Source: Daldinia sp. FL1419
Taxonomy: Eukaryota; Ascomycota; Sordariomycetes; Xylariales; Hypoxylaceae
Direction of reading: 5' to 3'
DNA: 64,000 nt
Assembly: GCA_025201765.1 (NCBI GenBank)
Contig: MU623360.1
Coordinates: 266,555 to 330,554, forward strand
Shown here: positions 22,484 through 32,351 of the stretch, piece after piece
How positions within the stretch are numbered: position 1 is the stretch's first letter
Layout: every line of letters starts with the position of its first letter
Made by a program: the position numbers and the translations under genes
Notes under the pieces: model-generated
What the model saw: the letters and a program-made list of their open reading frames with translations, nothing else
What the model was told of the DNA's origin: nothing
Database searches by the model: none

Positions 22484-23299
22484 ATGGCTTCTCAAGCACC
22501 ACTGCGAACTTTAGCCGACCGCGTCGCAATCGTCACAGGCTCAAGCAGAGGCATAGGCCGGGGTATCGCCCTAGAACTCGCTCGTCGCGGTGCCAAAGTG
22601 ACGATAAACTACGCCAAGTCCTCATCGGCTGCTGAGGAAGTCGTTAAAGAGATCCAAGCATTGGGTTCCGAGGCCATCGCTGTCCAGGCAGACGTTACCA
22701 GCTTAGCCGAGATAGACAATATCTTCGCTCGAACAGTTGAGAAGTGGGGCCGCGTAGACATCGTCGTCAGCAATAGCGGCGTAGAATCATTCGAAGCTGC
22801 AGTAGACATTACCCCGGAGCGCTTCGACCATGTATTCCACATCAACACTCGCTCGCAATTATTTGTTGCTGTCGCAGGGTACCGTTATATGAAGAAAACG
22901 GCGTCACCGTACGCGCGTCGCATCATTCTCACGTCGAGCATAGCCGCCCGAATCATGGGCGTCAAGGAACACGCCTTATATGCCGGCTCGAAATCTGCTG
23001 TTGAAGGCATCGTTCGCTCGTTGGCCACCGATTTCGGGGCGGATGGTATCACGGTGAACGCCATTGCGCCGGGTGGCGTCAAGTCAGATATGTTTGCCGA
23101 GATGGCCACACACTACATCCCAGGAGCTGATAAATCTTGGTCTGCCGAGAGGGTCGAGCAAGCTTTGGCGGGTGCTTGTCCGATGGGTAGATGCGCAGTG
23201 CCTAGTGATATTGGAAAGGTGGTCTCGTGGCTAGCTGGCGACGACTCTGAATGGGTTACAGGCCAAGTAATCTTAGCCTCTGGCGGATCGTCCGCCTGA
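22484..23299 (+). CDS. Short-chain dehydrogenase/reductase (SDR)
   Basis: An intronless 271-residue classical SDR beginning at ATG 22484. The cofactor motif TGSSRGIGRGIA lies at residues 17-28, the structural motif appears as SNSGVES near residue 95, and catalytic Ser and Tyr-x3-Lys are at LTSSIAAR and ALYAGSKSAVEG (about residues 150-172). It resembles 3-oxoacyl-ACP reductase and tetrahydroxynaphthalene-reductase-like enzymes, which reduce ketones with NADPH. It is the last gene of the presumed catabolic cluster. Its role might be to reduce or oxidise a side-chain or ring-cleavage intermediate. The specificity is not readable from sequence. Confidence 0.88.
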   Translation: MASQAPLRTLADRVAIVTGSSRGIGRGIALELARRGAKVTINYAKSSSAAEEVVKEIQALGSEAIAVQADVTSLAEIDNIFARTVEKWGRVDIVVSNSGVESFEAAVDITPERFDHVFHINTRSQLFVAVAGYRYMKKTASPYARRIILTSSIAARIMGVKEHALYAGSKSAVEGIVRSLATDFGADGITVNAIAPGGVKSDMFAEMATHYIPGADKSWSAERVEQALAGACPMGRCAVPSDIGKVVSWLAGDDSEWVTGQVILASGGSSA

Positions 23300-23610
23300 G
23301 TGACGAACCAGAATATAAACCCCTTATTCTAACTCATGGGAGGAACGTCAGCCAGGTAGATACCTTGGTAGCTATGCCTGTATTCATTTAAAAATCAATA
23401 TATCCTAGAGTATTAGCAGTCATCTAATAGACAGCGGTTTAAGCTACGGGCTTATTTTCATGTTTATTGCGCAAGACTAATTTAAATACAAGAATAAAAT
23501 ATATTAGGTACGCGTAGCATCAATATCTTATCTTTCTATTACCGTTAATGCAAGGGATCGCGATTCCATGATTTCTTTGAGATGTAATTGCGGGGGGGGG
23601 GGGGGGGGGG

Positions 23611-23700
23611 TCAGTGTAGCTGGTAGGTAATTTATCATTTATATACCAGCTGGGAAAAGCGCTCTTATATCAAGCGGGGGTGTGAATCAGTTGCCACAAA
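23611..23700. repeat. Diverged direct repeat, copy 1
   Basis: The copy upstream of the N-gap, preceded by the poly-G run. See the second copy at 23794-23883, which has the same ordered blocks with scattered substitutions. Confidence 0.7.
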
Positions 23701-23793
23701 ANNNNNNNNNNCGCCCCCCCTCCCCCCCCCCGCCGCCGTCGCCCCCCCTCGTGCGCCCCCGCCCGCGGGCCCGGCCCCCCCCCCCCCCCCCCC

Positions 23794-23883
23794 TCAGTGA
23801 AGCTGGAAGGAATAGTAGCATTGATCTCCGAGCTGGGAAATGCGCTCTTATCTCAAGCGGGGGAGTGAATCAGTTGCGACATC
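23794..23883. repeat. Diverged direct repeat, copy 2
   Basis: The copy downstream of the N-gap, preceded by a C-rich low-complexity stretch. Divergence from copy 1 is too great for a simple assembly duplication of one haplotype. Confidence 0.7.
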
Positions 23884-24005
23884 AGTATATTCTGATACAA
23901 CTTTAATTAGTCTTCCAATAGTCTATCATTCTTTCTTGGATTTATGAATAAGAGCTCGGGAAATTTCACCTATATGCTATACATGAGATCGCTCGAACCA
24001 ACTTG

Positions 24006-25706
24006 ATGCATTTCTCAGCTGCCGCGCAATTCGGTCTCCTGGCTCAGACTCCATTGTCTAATCCTAACCTTGAATCTTCAGTGCCTACAGTTAACCTAAG
24101 CGGTTATGGCTTGTTCTCTGGAGTGAAGATTAGTGAAGCACTATCTGGGAGTCCTCTTCCGGCCACTGTGGACGCATGGCTTGGCATTGACTATGCGCTT
24201 CAGCCGGTTGGCCAACGGCGCTTCCGACCAGTTGAGCATCGCCCGTCAGCGTTTGATGGAATCAGGTCGGCAGAGAGTTACGGCAATGCCTGCATACAGG
24301 ACACTATATATACCGCCGGCCAAGTTCAAGATGAGGCATGTCTCAATTTCAATGTCTACCGAACCCCAGGTGTGCCGATAACGGAGAAACTCCCTACTTT
24401 GGTTTGGATTCATGGGGGAAGTTTTGTTCTCGGTTCAGGCAAGAGCATGGACGGCGCGTCCTTCGTCGCCTCTTCTAAATTGCCTATTGCTGTCGTTACT
24501 TTCAACTACAGACTCAACTCATTGGGATTCCTTCCTAGCAAACTTTTCGAAGAGGAGGGTCTCCTTAATCTTGGACTACGAGACCAACATTTCATGCTTA
24601 AGTTTCTCCAGTATCACTTGGAGTCTTTCGGAGCAGATCCGAAACAAATCACTCTCGGTGGTCGGTCAGCCGGCGCGCATTCGACTGGCATCCATTACTT
24701 CCATAATTATGGGGAGGACGAAGGCAAACCCCTATTAGCTCGTGCCATCTTCCAGTCCGGCTCAGTTACCGCACGTGCATTTCCGGACACAGACTTTCCT
24801 CAATACAAGAAGGATTTTGAACAATATATGCAATATCTCGGCTGCCCAACCGGAGGCGAGACTAAAGGGGGTAATACGCTGGCGTTAGAATGCCTCCGGA
24901 AGGCACCAGTGCGTGACATCCAGTACATAAGTGCTAGGATGTATGCCGAAGCGGAGCAAACCTTGAGCTGGCCTTTCCAGCCGACCTTAGGGGGGCCTTT
25001 GCTAGAAAGGCCAGGGTCAAGGTCTGGCGCTGAGGGAACCTTCCACCATCTTCCAGTGATCACCTCCTACGTCACTGACGAGGGTAAATATTACACCCCG
25101 GCGATACACCATACTAACGACGACTTCCTATCTTTCATGTACAACATGAGTCCCTATTTAAATTACACCGATATTGCCTTGTTGAATGAGCTCTACCCGG
25201 ATCCGATAGGTCATCCCGATTCCCCTTGGGCAAATTCGCCAAATAGCACACAGTATAACCGGCTCTCGGCTGCTTGGTCGGATATGGCCTATATCTGCCC
25301 TAGTCGAGAAACGGCCTTCCGAACATCGACTGCCGGCGTCCATACGTGGAGGCTCCACTTCAATACGCCAAACCACCCGTTGGAGTACCAAGCATGGCGC
25401 GGAATCCCGCATACATCCGACTCAGCATATGCATATGATGCGGTAACAGTACCCTTTCCGCAAACCGCTCATATATATCACGCCTATCTATCTAGCTTCG
25501 TGGCCACGGGAAACCCTAATAGCGCCCGGCTAGAGGGAACCCCTGAATGGCCGCAATACAAGGCTTCGGGTGATTGCGGGACGGGTAGACCAAAGCAACT
25601 TCTCATAAACCCTGGCACTTACACCGTCGTTGAAGAAGACTCTGCTAGGATTGCTCAATGTGAATTTTGGAATGACCTTGATCGAGCGAGAAGGTTGAAT
25701 AAATAG
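24006..25706 (+). CDS. Type-B carboxylesterase/lipase
   Basis: A 566-residue intronless alpha/beta hydrolase. The oxyanion-hole motif is LVWIHGGSFVLGSG near residue 133. The nucleophile elbow is TLGGRSAGAHS (Ser in G-x-S-x-G, near residue 221). The acidic residue is probably the Glu of TDEGKYYTP and the catalytic His is in RGIPHTSDSAYAY near residue 470. Paired cysteines fit the two usual disulfides. The N-terminus starting at ATG 24006 is not a convincing signal peptide, although most relatives are secreted. An upstream exon may therefore be missing, possibly because of the nearby assembly gap. It lies 700 bp after the SDR and could free a phenolic from an ester, but membership of the cluster is only suggested by proximity. 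Confidence 0.88.
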   Translation: MHFSAAAQFGLLAQTPLSNPNLESSVPTVNLSGYGLFSGVKISEALSGSPLPATVDAWLGIDYALQPVGQRRFRPVEHRPSAFDGIRSAESYGNACIQDTIYTAGQVQDEACLNFNVYRTPGVPITEKLPTLVWIHGGSFVLGSGKSMDGASFVASSKLPIAVVTFNYRLNSLGFLPSKLFEEEGLLNLGLRDQHFMLKFLQYHLESFGADPKQITLGGRSAGAHSTGIHYFHNYGEDEGKPLLARAIFQSGSVTARAFPDTDFPQYKKDFEQYMQYLGCPTGGETKGGNTLALECLRKAPVRDIQYISARMYAEAEQTLSWPFQPTLGGPLLERPGSRSGAEGTFHHLPVITSYVTDEGKYYTPAIHHTNDDFLSFMYNMSPYLNYTDIALLNELYPDPIGHPDSPWANSPNSTQYNRLSAAWSDMAYICPSRETAFRTSTAGVHTWRLHFNTPNHPLEYQAWRGIPHTSDSAYAYDAVTVPFPQTAHIYHAYLSSFVATGNPNSARLEGTPEWPQYKASGDCGTGRPKQLLINPGTYTVVEEDSARIAQCEFWNDLDRARRLNK

Positions 25707-28700
25707 AGCGTGGTACGAATTTAAAGCCCAGCGTCAATCCCTTGTATTTTCAAAGTTGTACCACTCGTATATAAGCTGATTCTATCAATTTCAATGATAT
25801 TTCTCTCCAAGAATCAGATATACGTACGGCCTTAAGCTTCAGCCACTGTGATTATCGTCGGGCCCCATTTAAGGCATACCATGGAACTTATATTTTAACC
25901 CAAAATGATAGAAAGACTAATCATCCCTAGTAGCGGTGTGGCCTTTCGTTCCGGTCTCCTTGACTTGCGACGAGCAAGAAAACCTCGAGCGAATATCAAG
26001 CCAAGGGGCTCGAAAGTGGAACTAACAAGCTCACTAGCCGCGATATACCCCAGGACATACGCTCGAGAAGCATCCTCTATCGCTTTGATGAATCTTTCAA
26101 CTTGATGATCGATCTAATGAGCGTATCGCCCACTGAAGCGGCCTTAAAGGTCCTCGGATACAAGCAGGCAATCGTAGTCGATCGATGTAACTAAGAAGAG
26201 AGGCTTATGCCTTAGTCACAGTGCTGAGTTTTAGCCATTGGAATGTCTCATAGTCCCTGATACATGAGGGACTCATAGATTCCTGACAGGCTATTGATAG
26301 CGGCGTCAGTAGTCGCGAATGGCAGCTGGAAGACTAACCATAGGTAGGTACAATACCTAGGTACCTAGGTAGGTATCAAGACTGAGGCTCCACGATATCG
26401 CTCCGCATTAAGCAACGTCCTGGTTTGATTATGCCACGGGATAAATAGAGACTACCTAGGTAGGTACACTGAATAGGGATGGATCTACGTAAACGGTTTA
26501 CGATATGTATGATACCGTTAGCAAGTTCTTCAAGACACGAGATTAACATCTATTCACCGTCTTACCGTCTCCTCTAGGTGTAGTTCGCCTCCGCCCAGAC
26601 TATTGTTACTGCAGACGTAAGGTGTCTAAGCTTATCCACTTATTCTACGTAGAGCGATATGCGGGAAAGGCGCCTCATGCTAAGGTAAAACAGAAATCTT
26701 TCATGAGAATCAGCCAAATGCTAGCTACCTAGGTATGTAGTACTTCGCGTACTTAAATCAAATGTTGCAGTGGTGGCTTCCTCGTAATGTACCTATTCAA
26801 ACGTCGAGCTTACACGATCTTGAATCGACATTCATCGTGCGCTATTGAAATTAGTGGCTGCATGTCGGCCGTTCGCTCTGTATAGGACGCCTGCATTTAA
26901 GGACACGCGTCTACCTACTCTCCGAACTAGGCTAAAAGAAGAAATATAAAAGTTATATACAGATATAGTATATCATGGGGTGGATCTGTGGCTCGCCGAC
27001 TAGTGGTATTACCTGCTACATATGCAATGCGTCGGTGCCTTGCTATTCGTTAGTCAGTGCTCGCAACGCCCAATGCATGTGGCTAGCTGAGATATCTCTT
27101 TCTAATTCCATGACGGATGCCCGAAAAGCCTCCTTGTGCGTCATGTCACATTGGTTCGTTTTCCTTCATCCCGAAAATACTAATGCGTTCGCATATGATG
27201 TGCATATTATGTAGGTAGGTACCCAGAACTGGCTTCTTCCAAGGCATCTCATTAATCCAATCATAATGAATCATGATGCCCCCTGGTTCAAGATTGACAG
27301 CCCACAGAAAAGCAAAACTGAGATTTGAGATCTTCTCGTGCCGCATGATTTGTATCACTGTAATGGCGGAATATAAAGGCGGCGAGAGGAGGGGTTGCTA
27401 TTCAGTGAGATTGATTGTCAGGATGTATATAGTAACCACATATTAATTCTCGCCGAAAAGAGGGGACCGATGTATATAAAATACCAATCAGATAATACCG
27501 TTGTGGTAGAACGTTATAGTTCATATGCCTTCCATAGTAGTACAACAGCATCTCTTAGTGTCGTTGAATGCGGCTGAAAATGACTGCATGCCATTAATCG
27601 GGTTACGGGCTTCACCGTAGCCGGAACTGGTATTCCCTACCGGACCAACTCTAGTGTGCAGGTACTTTATTTCTAGTAGAGAGTGTCAAGTATCCGTAGT
27701 ACTATTCAAATGTTGATCAGAAAGCTATACGCACTTGCTTATGTGTAAAGACGAGATTCAAAATATAGGTACTCATGCCGTTAGTGATATTTTAGGTACA
27801 TAAGAGCAATAGGAGGTGATATGCAAGAAATAAGAATGTGCTACAAATAGGCTATTGATCTATGTCATTAGTTCATCCGCAGTAGCTTTATAAGTTGGAA
27901 ATAAATTAACTCATTCCTTTACTAGGACTGTGAGCTAAGTATTGCATTTCATACGCTCGAATCTATCACTACTTCGAGTTCGTGACGGGTTGATTTCAGC
28001 GGCTAGATGCATTATAACAAATAATGAAGATGTAGAAGAGAAGATGGTTCCATAATACGACACATGGGTAGGTATGTTTCAACGAGTCGTTCTTCTTACG
28101 ATGTTACCGAACTCAAGACAAGTTCCAAAAGTGTAGCCGTGAGGGCTAGATCGTCAACCGTCTAGACTACACCGTAGATCGAATGAATGAATCACTAGAA
28201 ATATTGAACACAGCAGATCGAAACCGGAAATCTCAATACTCTACTGACTACATGTTTACATAAATTGCAAATCTTAGCTTGAATTGCCACTGTATATGTC
28301 TTGGCTGGAGCTTTCTACCTACGTTCGTGTGCTACTGCCGATACGAAAATGTTCAAGAAGCAAGCCCGGCTTCGGTCTCACCGTAGATTAACGCATACCA
28401 ACAGTCGTGGCGATGTTACAAATTTGCTTTTATAATATTCTTTGATAGAGTCGAGCGATACTTCTAAGTGCTGGATTGCTGAATGGTCCTTCGATATGGG
28501 GTTCTAAGGATACCTAGACTGTCGATACCTACCTGCCTAGGTACCTAGGTAGGTAGTCAATCACTCGCCGCTCTTTTAGCAAACGACAGTGACACAGTGT
28601 ACAGCATTCGGCCTCATATTGCTTATTTTCGTGGCTTGGCCACATCTCATACTACTACCCCTCTCTGTTTCGCGGCTGTCTAGGGTCATTACAGCAAAAG

Positions 28701-28899
28701 AACAGGGACTTCGGAGTGGACATGAGCATTGCCAATACCAATGAAAATGTATAAATATTCTCGAAGTTCCATTCTTCAAGTTAGAATCTATACTAGCCCA
28801 CTACTAGAAAGAGTGAGTTGAGATCTTCGTATCCTGGAAATATTATTCCTCAGCTATATTATATTCTAGCATCCCACCACCTCACCCCTCTTCCCAATC
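25707..28899. other. 3.2 kb intergenic region rich in TACCTAGGTA motifs
   Basis: No gene supported. The dispersed motif occurs at 26341-26376, 26451-26467, about 26726, about 27211 and 28527-28556. Short ATG ORFs at 25905-26105 and 26975-27214 show no recognisable domain and no upstream promoter signals that I trust. The PSD-like gene begins right after a short pyrimidine-rich leader at 28870-28895. Confidence 0.5.
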
Positions 28900-30183
28900 A
28901 TGAGTACTTCATACCACCCACTCGTTCGGGACTTGTACGATTTTGCTCATCGTACGGATGATAGACATCAAGACTTTTGTCAAGCGATCGTTAGTGCTAG
29001 GAACCCGGACCATGGCGGCAAGTTAGAAATGGACCAGGAACATATCGAAAGATTGGAGGGTTATTTTCGATTCTGTGATAACCTCCTGAAATGGGTCCCG
29101 AGAGTGGACACGACAGGCGATGAGCTCCTTCAAAAGTTATTGGTTTTCTACTGGGTGTTTAATCAACCCCAACTCTCTAAATACCAAACTCAGATCACGC
29201 CCGAAAGTGCTGGGACCGATCCCACATGGCTCTCATACTGGCAGGTGCTCTTCGCTCGGGAACTTGGATTCTTCTTAGGTACCAAAGAGTCTGCATGTGG
29301 AATTTCCAGTTTCTACCAGAACGAAAATTATAATCAAGAAGCAGACCTGTGGCAGGACCCGCCAAAAGGGGGGTGGGTGTCGTTCAATCAGTGGTTCGCG
29401 CGGGAATGGAAGGACATCGACGTTGCGCGGCCACTGCAATTGGAGGATATGGAAGACAACGTCGTTGTCAGCGCTGCGGACTCCAAGTTTGGCGGGCACT
29501 TTCCGGTGGAACAAGGGGGCGTTGTGTTGCAAGAGAAAGTTCTCAATATCAAAGGAATTGTCTGGCCGATTGAAAAGCTGCTAGAAGGAGTACCCAAAGT
29601 GGAAAATTTCAACGGTGGATCTTTTATGCATGCCTTCCTTAGTCCAAGTGACTATCACCGACAGCATGCACCAGTCAGTGGGACAGTTGTGATGGCGAAG
29701 GTGATCCAAGAGCTGGTCTATCTTCAGGTCACTCCGGACCGAGGGGAAGCCCGTTTAGCCCCTGATCGTGGCCTTTTAGTTAAAAAGCCACTCGTAAATC
29801 GCATGATCCTAACAGACATCGCTGCAGGCAGTGGGAAAAAACTGAAAGACCTCCTTGGGGACGATGGAATAGCAACGTTGGATATTAATGCCCCGGATGA
29901 ACCTGGCTACCAATGGTGCCAGACTCGCGGATTGATCGTGATCGAGACGCCGGACCACGGCAGAGTTGCTGTGCTGCCGGTTGGCATGGCCCAGGTTTCG
30001 TCGGTTGTTCTGTTGGTGGAGCAAGGCCAGCAGGTTGAAAAAGGCGACCAGATATCCTATTTCCAGTTTGGAGGGTCAGATATTGTTCTTGTCTTTGAGA
30101 ATCCCGTCGACTATTCCGTGGAACTGGACCATAAATGCAATATAAGAACCAGAATTGCTACTTTCCAGAGCCCTTCGTCATAG
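28900..30183 (+). CDS. PSD-family decarboxylase, soluble PsiD-like architecture
   Basis: 427 residues with no intron, signal peptide or membrane helix. Residues 1-150 match the helical domain found N-terminal to soluble fungal members of the phosphatidylserine decarboxylase family. The catalytic half contains FNQWFAREWKD near residue 167 and HAFLSPSDYHRQHAPVSG near residue 245, the His-bearing core of PSDs. The C-terminal FQFGGSDIVLVFE near residue 390 is where the enzyme self-cleaves before Ser to form its pyruvoyl group; classical PSDs have LGST there. The GGS-type site and missing membrane anchor resemble the tryptophan decarboxylase PsiD more than lipid-acting PSDs, so an amino-acid substrate is possible. 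No biosynthetic partners are adjacent. Confidence 0.85.
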   Translation: MSTSYHPLVRDLYDFAHRTDDRHQDFCQAIVSARNPDHGGKLEMDQEHIERLEGYFRFCDNLLKWVPRVDTTGDELLQKLLVFYWVFNQPQLSKYQTQITPESAGTDPTWLSYWQVLFARELGFFLGTKESACGISSFYQNENYNQEADLWQDPPKGGWVSFNQWFAREWKDIDVARPLQLEDMEDNVVVSAADSKFGGHFPVEQGGVVLQEKVLNIKGIVWPIEKLLEGVPKVENFNGGSFMHAFLSPSDYHRQHAPVSGTVVMAKVIQELVYLQVTPDRGEARLAPDRGLLVKKPLVNRMILTDIAAGSGKKLKDLLGDDGIATLDINAPDEPGYQWCQTRGLIVIETPDHGRVAVLPVGMAQVSSVVLLVEQGQQVEKGDQISYFQFGGSDIVLVFENPVDYSVELDHKCNIRTRIATFQSPSS

Positions 30184-31110
30184 CTCAACGATCATCTATT
30201 CTACGTTCATTAGGGATTAACACAGTTTCGCGGGGCTTCAAAGAATCAGAGGAAGCCAGCCCTTCTAGCAATAATATGTTCTTAGATGGTGCCTACCTAG
30301 GTAGGTAAAAACGCTCATTACATTTGGTAGAGTATAGGGATTGAATCAGGAATAGCACACAGGTCATATTCATACGTTCTTTTAAGAGCTCTTTAGAGCC
30401 CTCTAGTTTAGCTAGGTAGTTCAATCCTTACAATACAGCACTCATTTGAATAACAGCCCTATCTGATATCCTGAGTGCGCTGTGGCGATTTTAGAGTGAG
30501 AGTTGACTTGCAAACACAAGGACCTTTGGAATAGGGGCTCATTACATATATCTCGGGTGGTTTGCTTATAAGGTTCCATGTTATGTAGCACTGACGTTGA
30601 AATAAGATATTTGATTATAGGGTACCCAGAGCCCGAATAAGGGGAATAGCTGATGCACCAAAACCAGGGGGCTCGGGTTCAGAGACCGTCGAGGCCCCCA
30701 CGGAACTGGAGCCAGCTAAGTCATGAATAGTAGCGGGGATAGTGATGCATATACTGCTCGGGGTGAAAGTTGAGCAGTGGCGAGTCTGGGAGGATTACCG
30801 CCACGTTGCATTTCTTGCCCCTTTCTCAAATACTCCTGGCTTCACTGCTCTTGTCCCGCGCCGCCATCTGTCAAGCGACATATTCCGAGTAGACAGTGGG
30901 TCGTACACCTAGCTTATGGAAGTAATCTAGTGTATACTGCTGCTTAGATTACCAAGGTGTCATTCGCCTCTTCTCGATGTGGCATGATATTCGAGGATTT
31001 CGAGATTGATTATGCTAACGTCAAGCCAGGGTCGGGATCCATTCCATCTCTCCACCAAAATGCCTTGGTGTAGTGGGTGTATTACACTCACCAAAATTTA
31101 AAATGTGTGT

Positions 31111-31150
31111 GGGTTAGTGGGTTAGTGGGTTAGTGGGTTAGTGGATTGGT
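31111..31150. repeat. GGGTTAGT tandem repeat
   Basis: Four perfect 8-bp units and one degenerate unit (GGATTGGT). It resembles, but is not, the fungal telomere repeat TTAGGG. Confidence 0.85.
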
Positions 31151-31234
31151 GGATTATGTAATAAATTGATGCTATCACCAGTAATAAATATCATATAAAC
31201 CTCCTCAATTCTGGTGTTGAAAATATATTCTGTA

Positions 31235-31396
31235 ATGGTTCAAAGGTACAAGGATTTATATACGCGTTTATATGGAGAAACGCGTACCCCTCAACGCGAA
31301 ACAGAATCATTAAAGAAATTGGCCCGAGCTTTAAGGGACCACAAAAGTCAAAGCCATATTGTTAGTATAGCCACCAAAATTACTAGTAAACACTAA
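31235..31396 (+). pseudogene. Possible transposon-related ORF fragment
   Basis: A 53-residue open frame (YKDLYTRLYGETRTPQ, then a Leu/Arg heptad-like stretch) between two copies of a 16-bp direct repeat. A similar RLYGET peptide can be read at about 60990 in the repeat-rich right end, where it is interrupted by stops. That suggests two relics of one repeated element. I cannot name the element. Confidence 0.3.
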
Positions 31397-32351
31397 CATG
31401 ATGGCTTTACTTCGAAATTTCTTGAGGCGCGACTCCACTCTTAATCCATCTCTCCACCAAATCCACCATTTTAAAAGCTTCAAGTGTGTTTGGTGGATTA
31501 AGCGCACAGACCAAGTCTAATGGAATGGAGTGGAATGGATCGCGACCCTGCACGGTCAAGCTCATTCCGATCCTTGACCCTGACTCCTGAGACTAGCAAA
31601 GACGATAGCACGAATGAAGACTATTTTCTAAAAATCTCAACATGCCATAATATATACCAAAACTATATTCGCTCTCTGTCCAAAGCACGCTATGCGGATC
31701 TCCTACGGGAAGTTACTGAGGTGGACGAACGGCACATGTCTGCCGAGCAGGTGCGCGAAGCGCTAAGATAACATGGAGCCCCTAAAGAAGGATGTGTGAG
31801 TTATCTTGAGATGAGAGACTTGATACCAACCACTAGATGGGCTATAGGGATCGAACGGTTTCTCGCATGGTCATTCAACCATACGAAGATTAGAGACTCG
31901 GCAATAGCCCCTGGGATGAAAGCACCCAGCAGATAATTAATGCAAGGCGACTCGTGTCAATAGATAAATACAAAAAGAATAGATACGCTTAACTCTAAGT
32001 GATACCGTATTACATTAACCCTAGGTCAAATATCTAATAAATATAAAAAATATAGCGATTGATTCTATAAAGTTATATTACGATAGAAATAATATATATA
32101 CTCAACAACACCCGTCCCAGTCCGATGACACCAGATAATATACAGGTTTTCTTTTTTTATAATTGAATCTTACGATTGATCCGAACTCTATTAATGCTAA
32201 ATATGCTAAGAAAAAAAAAGTGATGATGCCTACGCTTTCTGTAAGTTGGATAGGCTATTTGGCTATAATGCTTAGGTTATTAGGTATGACTGGGTATAAT
32301 TCATAGTCCTCAAAGGGCGGATAACATCATTCTTGTATCCACCCCTTGGAC

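Larger units (their letters stand above)
23300..24005. other. Intergenic region with homopolymers, assembly gap and diverged direct repeat
   Basis: A run of 19 G at 23592-23610 is followed by a roughly 90 bp segment (23611-23700), then ten N (23702-23711), a C-rich stretch (23712-23793) and a second, diverged copy of the segment (23794-23883). Both copies share GCTGG, GCTGGGAAA, GCGCTCTTAT, TCAAGCGGGGG and GTGAATCAGTTG in order. The gap length is a placeholder, so the true distance is unknown. Confidence 0.85.
30184..32351. other. Gene-poor region with repeat fragments
   Basis: No firm gene. It holds the dispersed motif at 30292-30309, a GGGTTAGT tandem repeat at 31111-31150, and two copies of CCATCTCTCCACCAAA (31044-31059 and 31446-31461) about 400 bp apart enclosing a 53-residue open frame (ATG near 31235). 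The ORF at 31520-31771 (83 residues) has no family I recognise. From about 31980 to 32210 the DNA is AT-rich. Confidence 0.45.

Noticed and set aside
26975..27214. 79-codon ATG ORF with several cysteines
   Set aside because: No domain, no promoter signal and a position in a repeat-dotted intergenic region; could be chance.
31830..31925. tRNA-like stretch on the minus strand with GGGCTAT/ATAGCCC ends and GTTCGATCCC
   Set aside because: The T stem does not pair, the D loop lacks the GG and the anticodon loop has the wrong size; the 7-bp match of the ends is probably chance.
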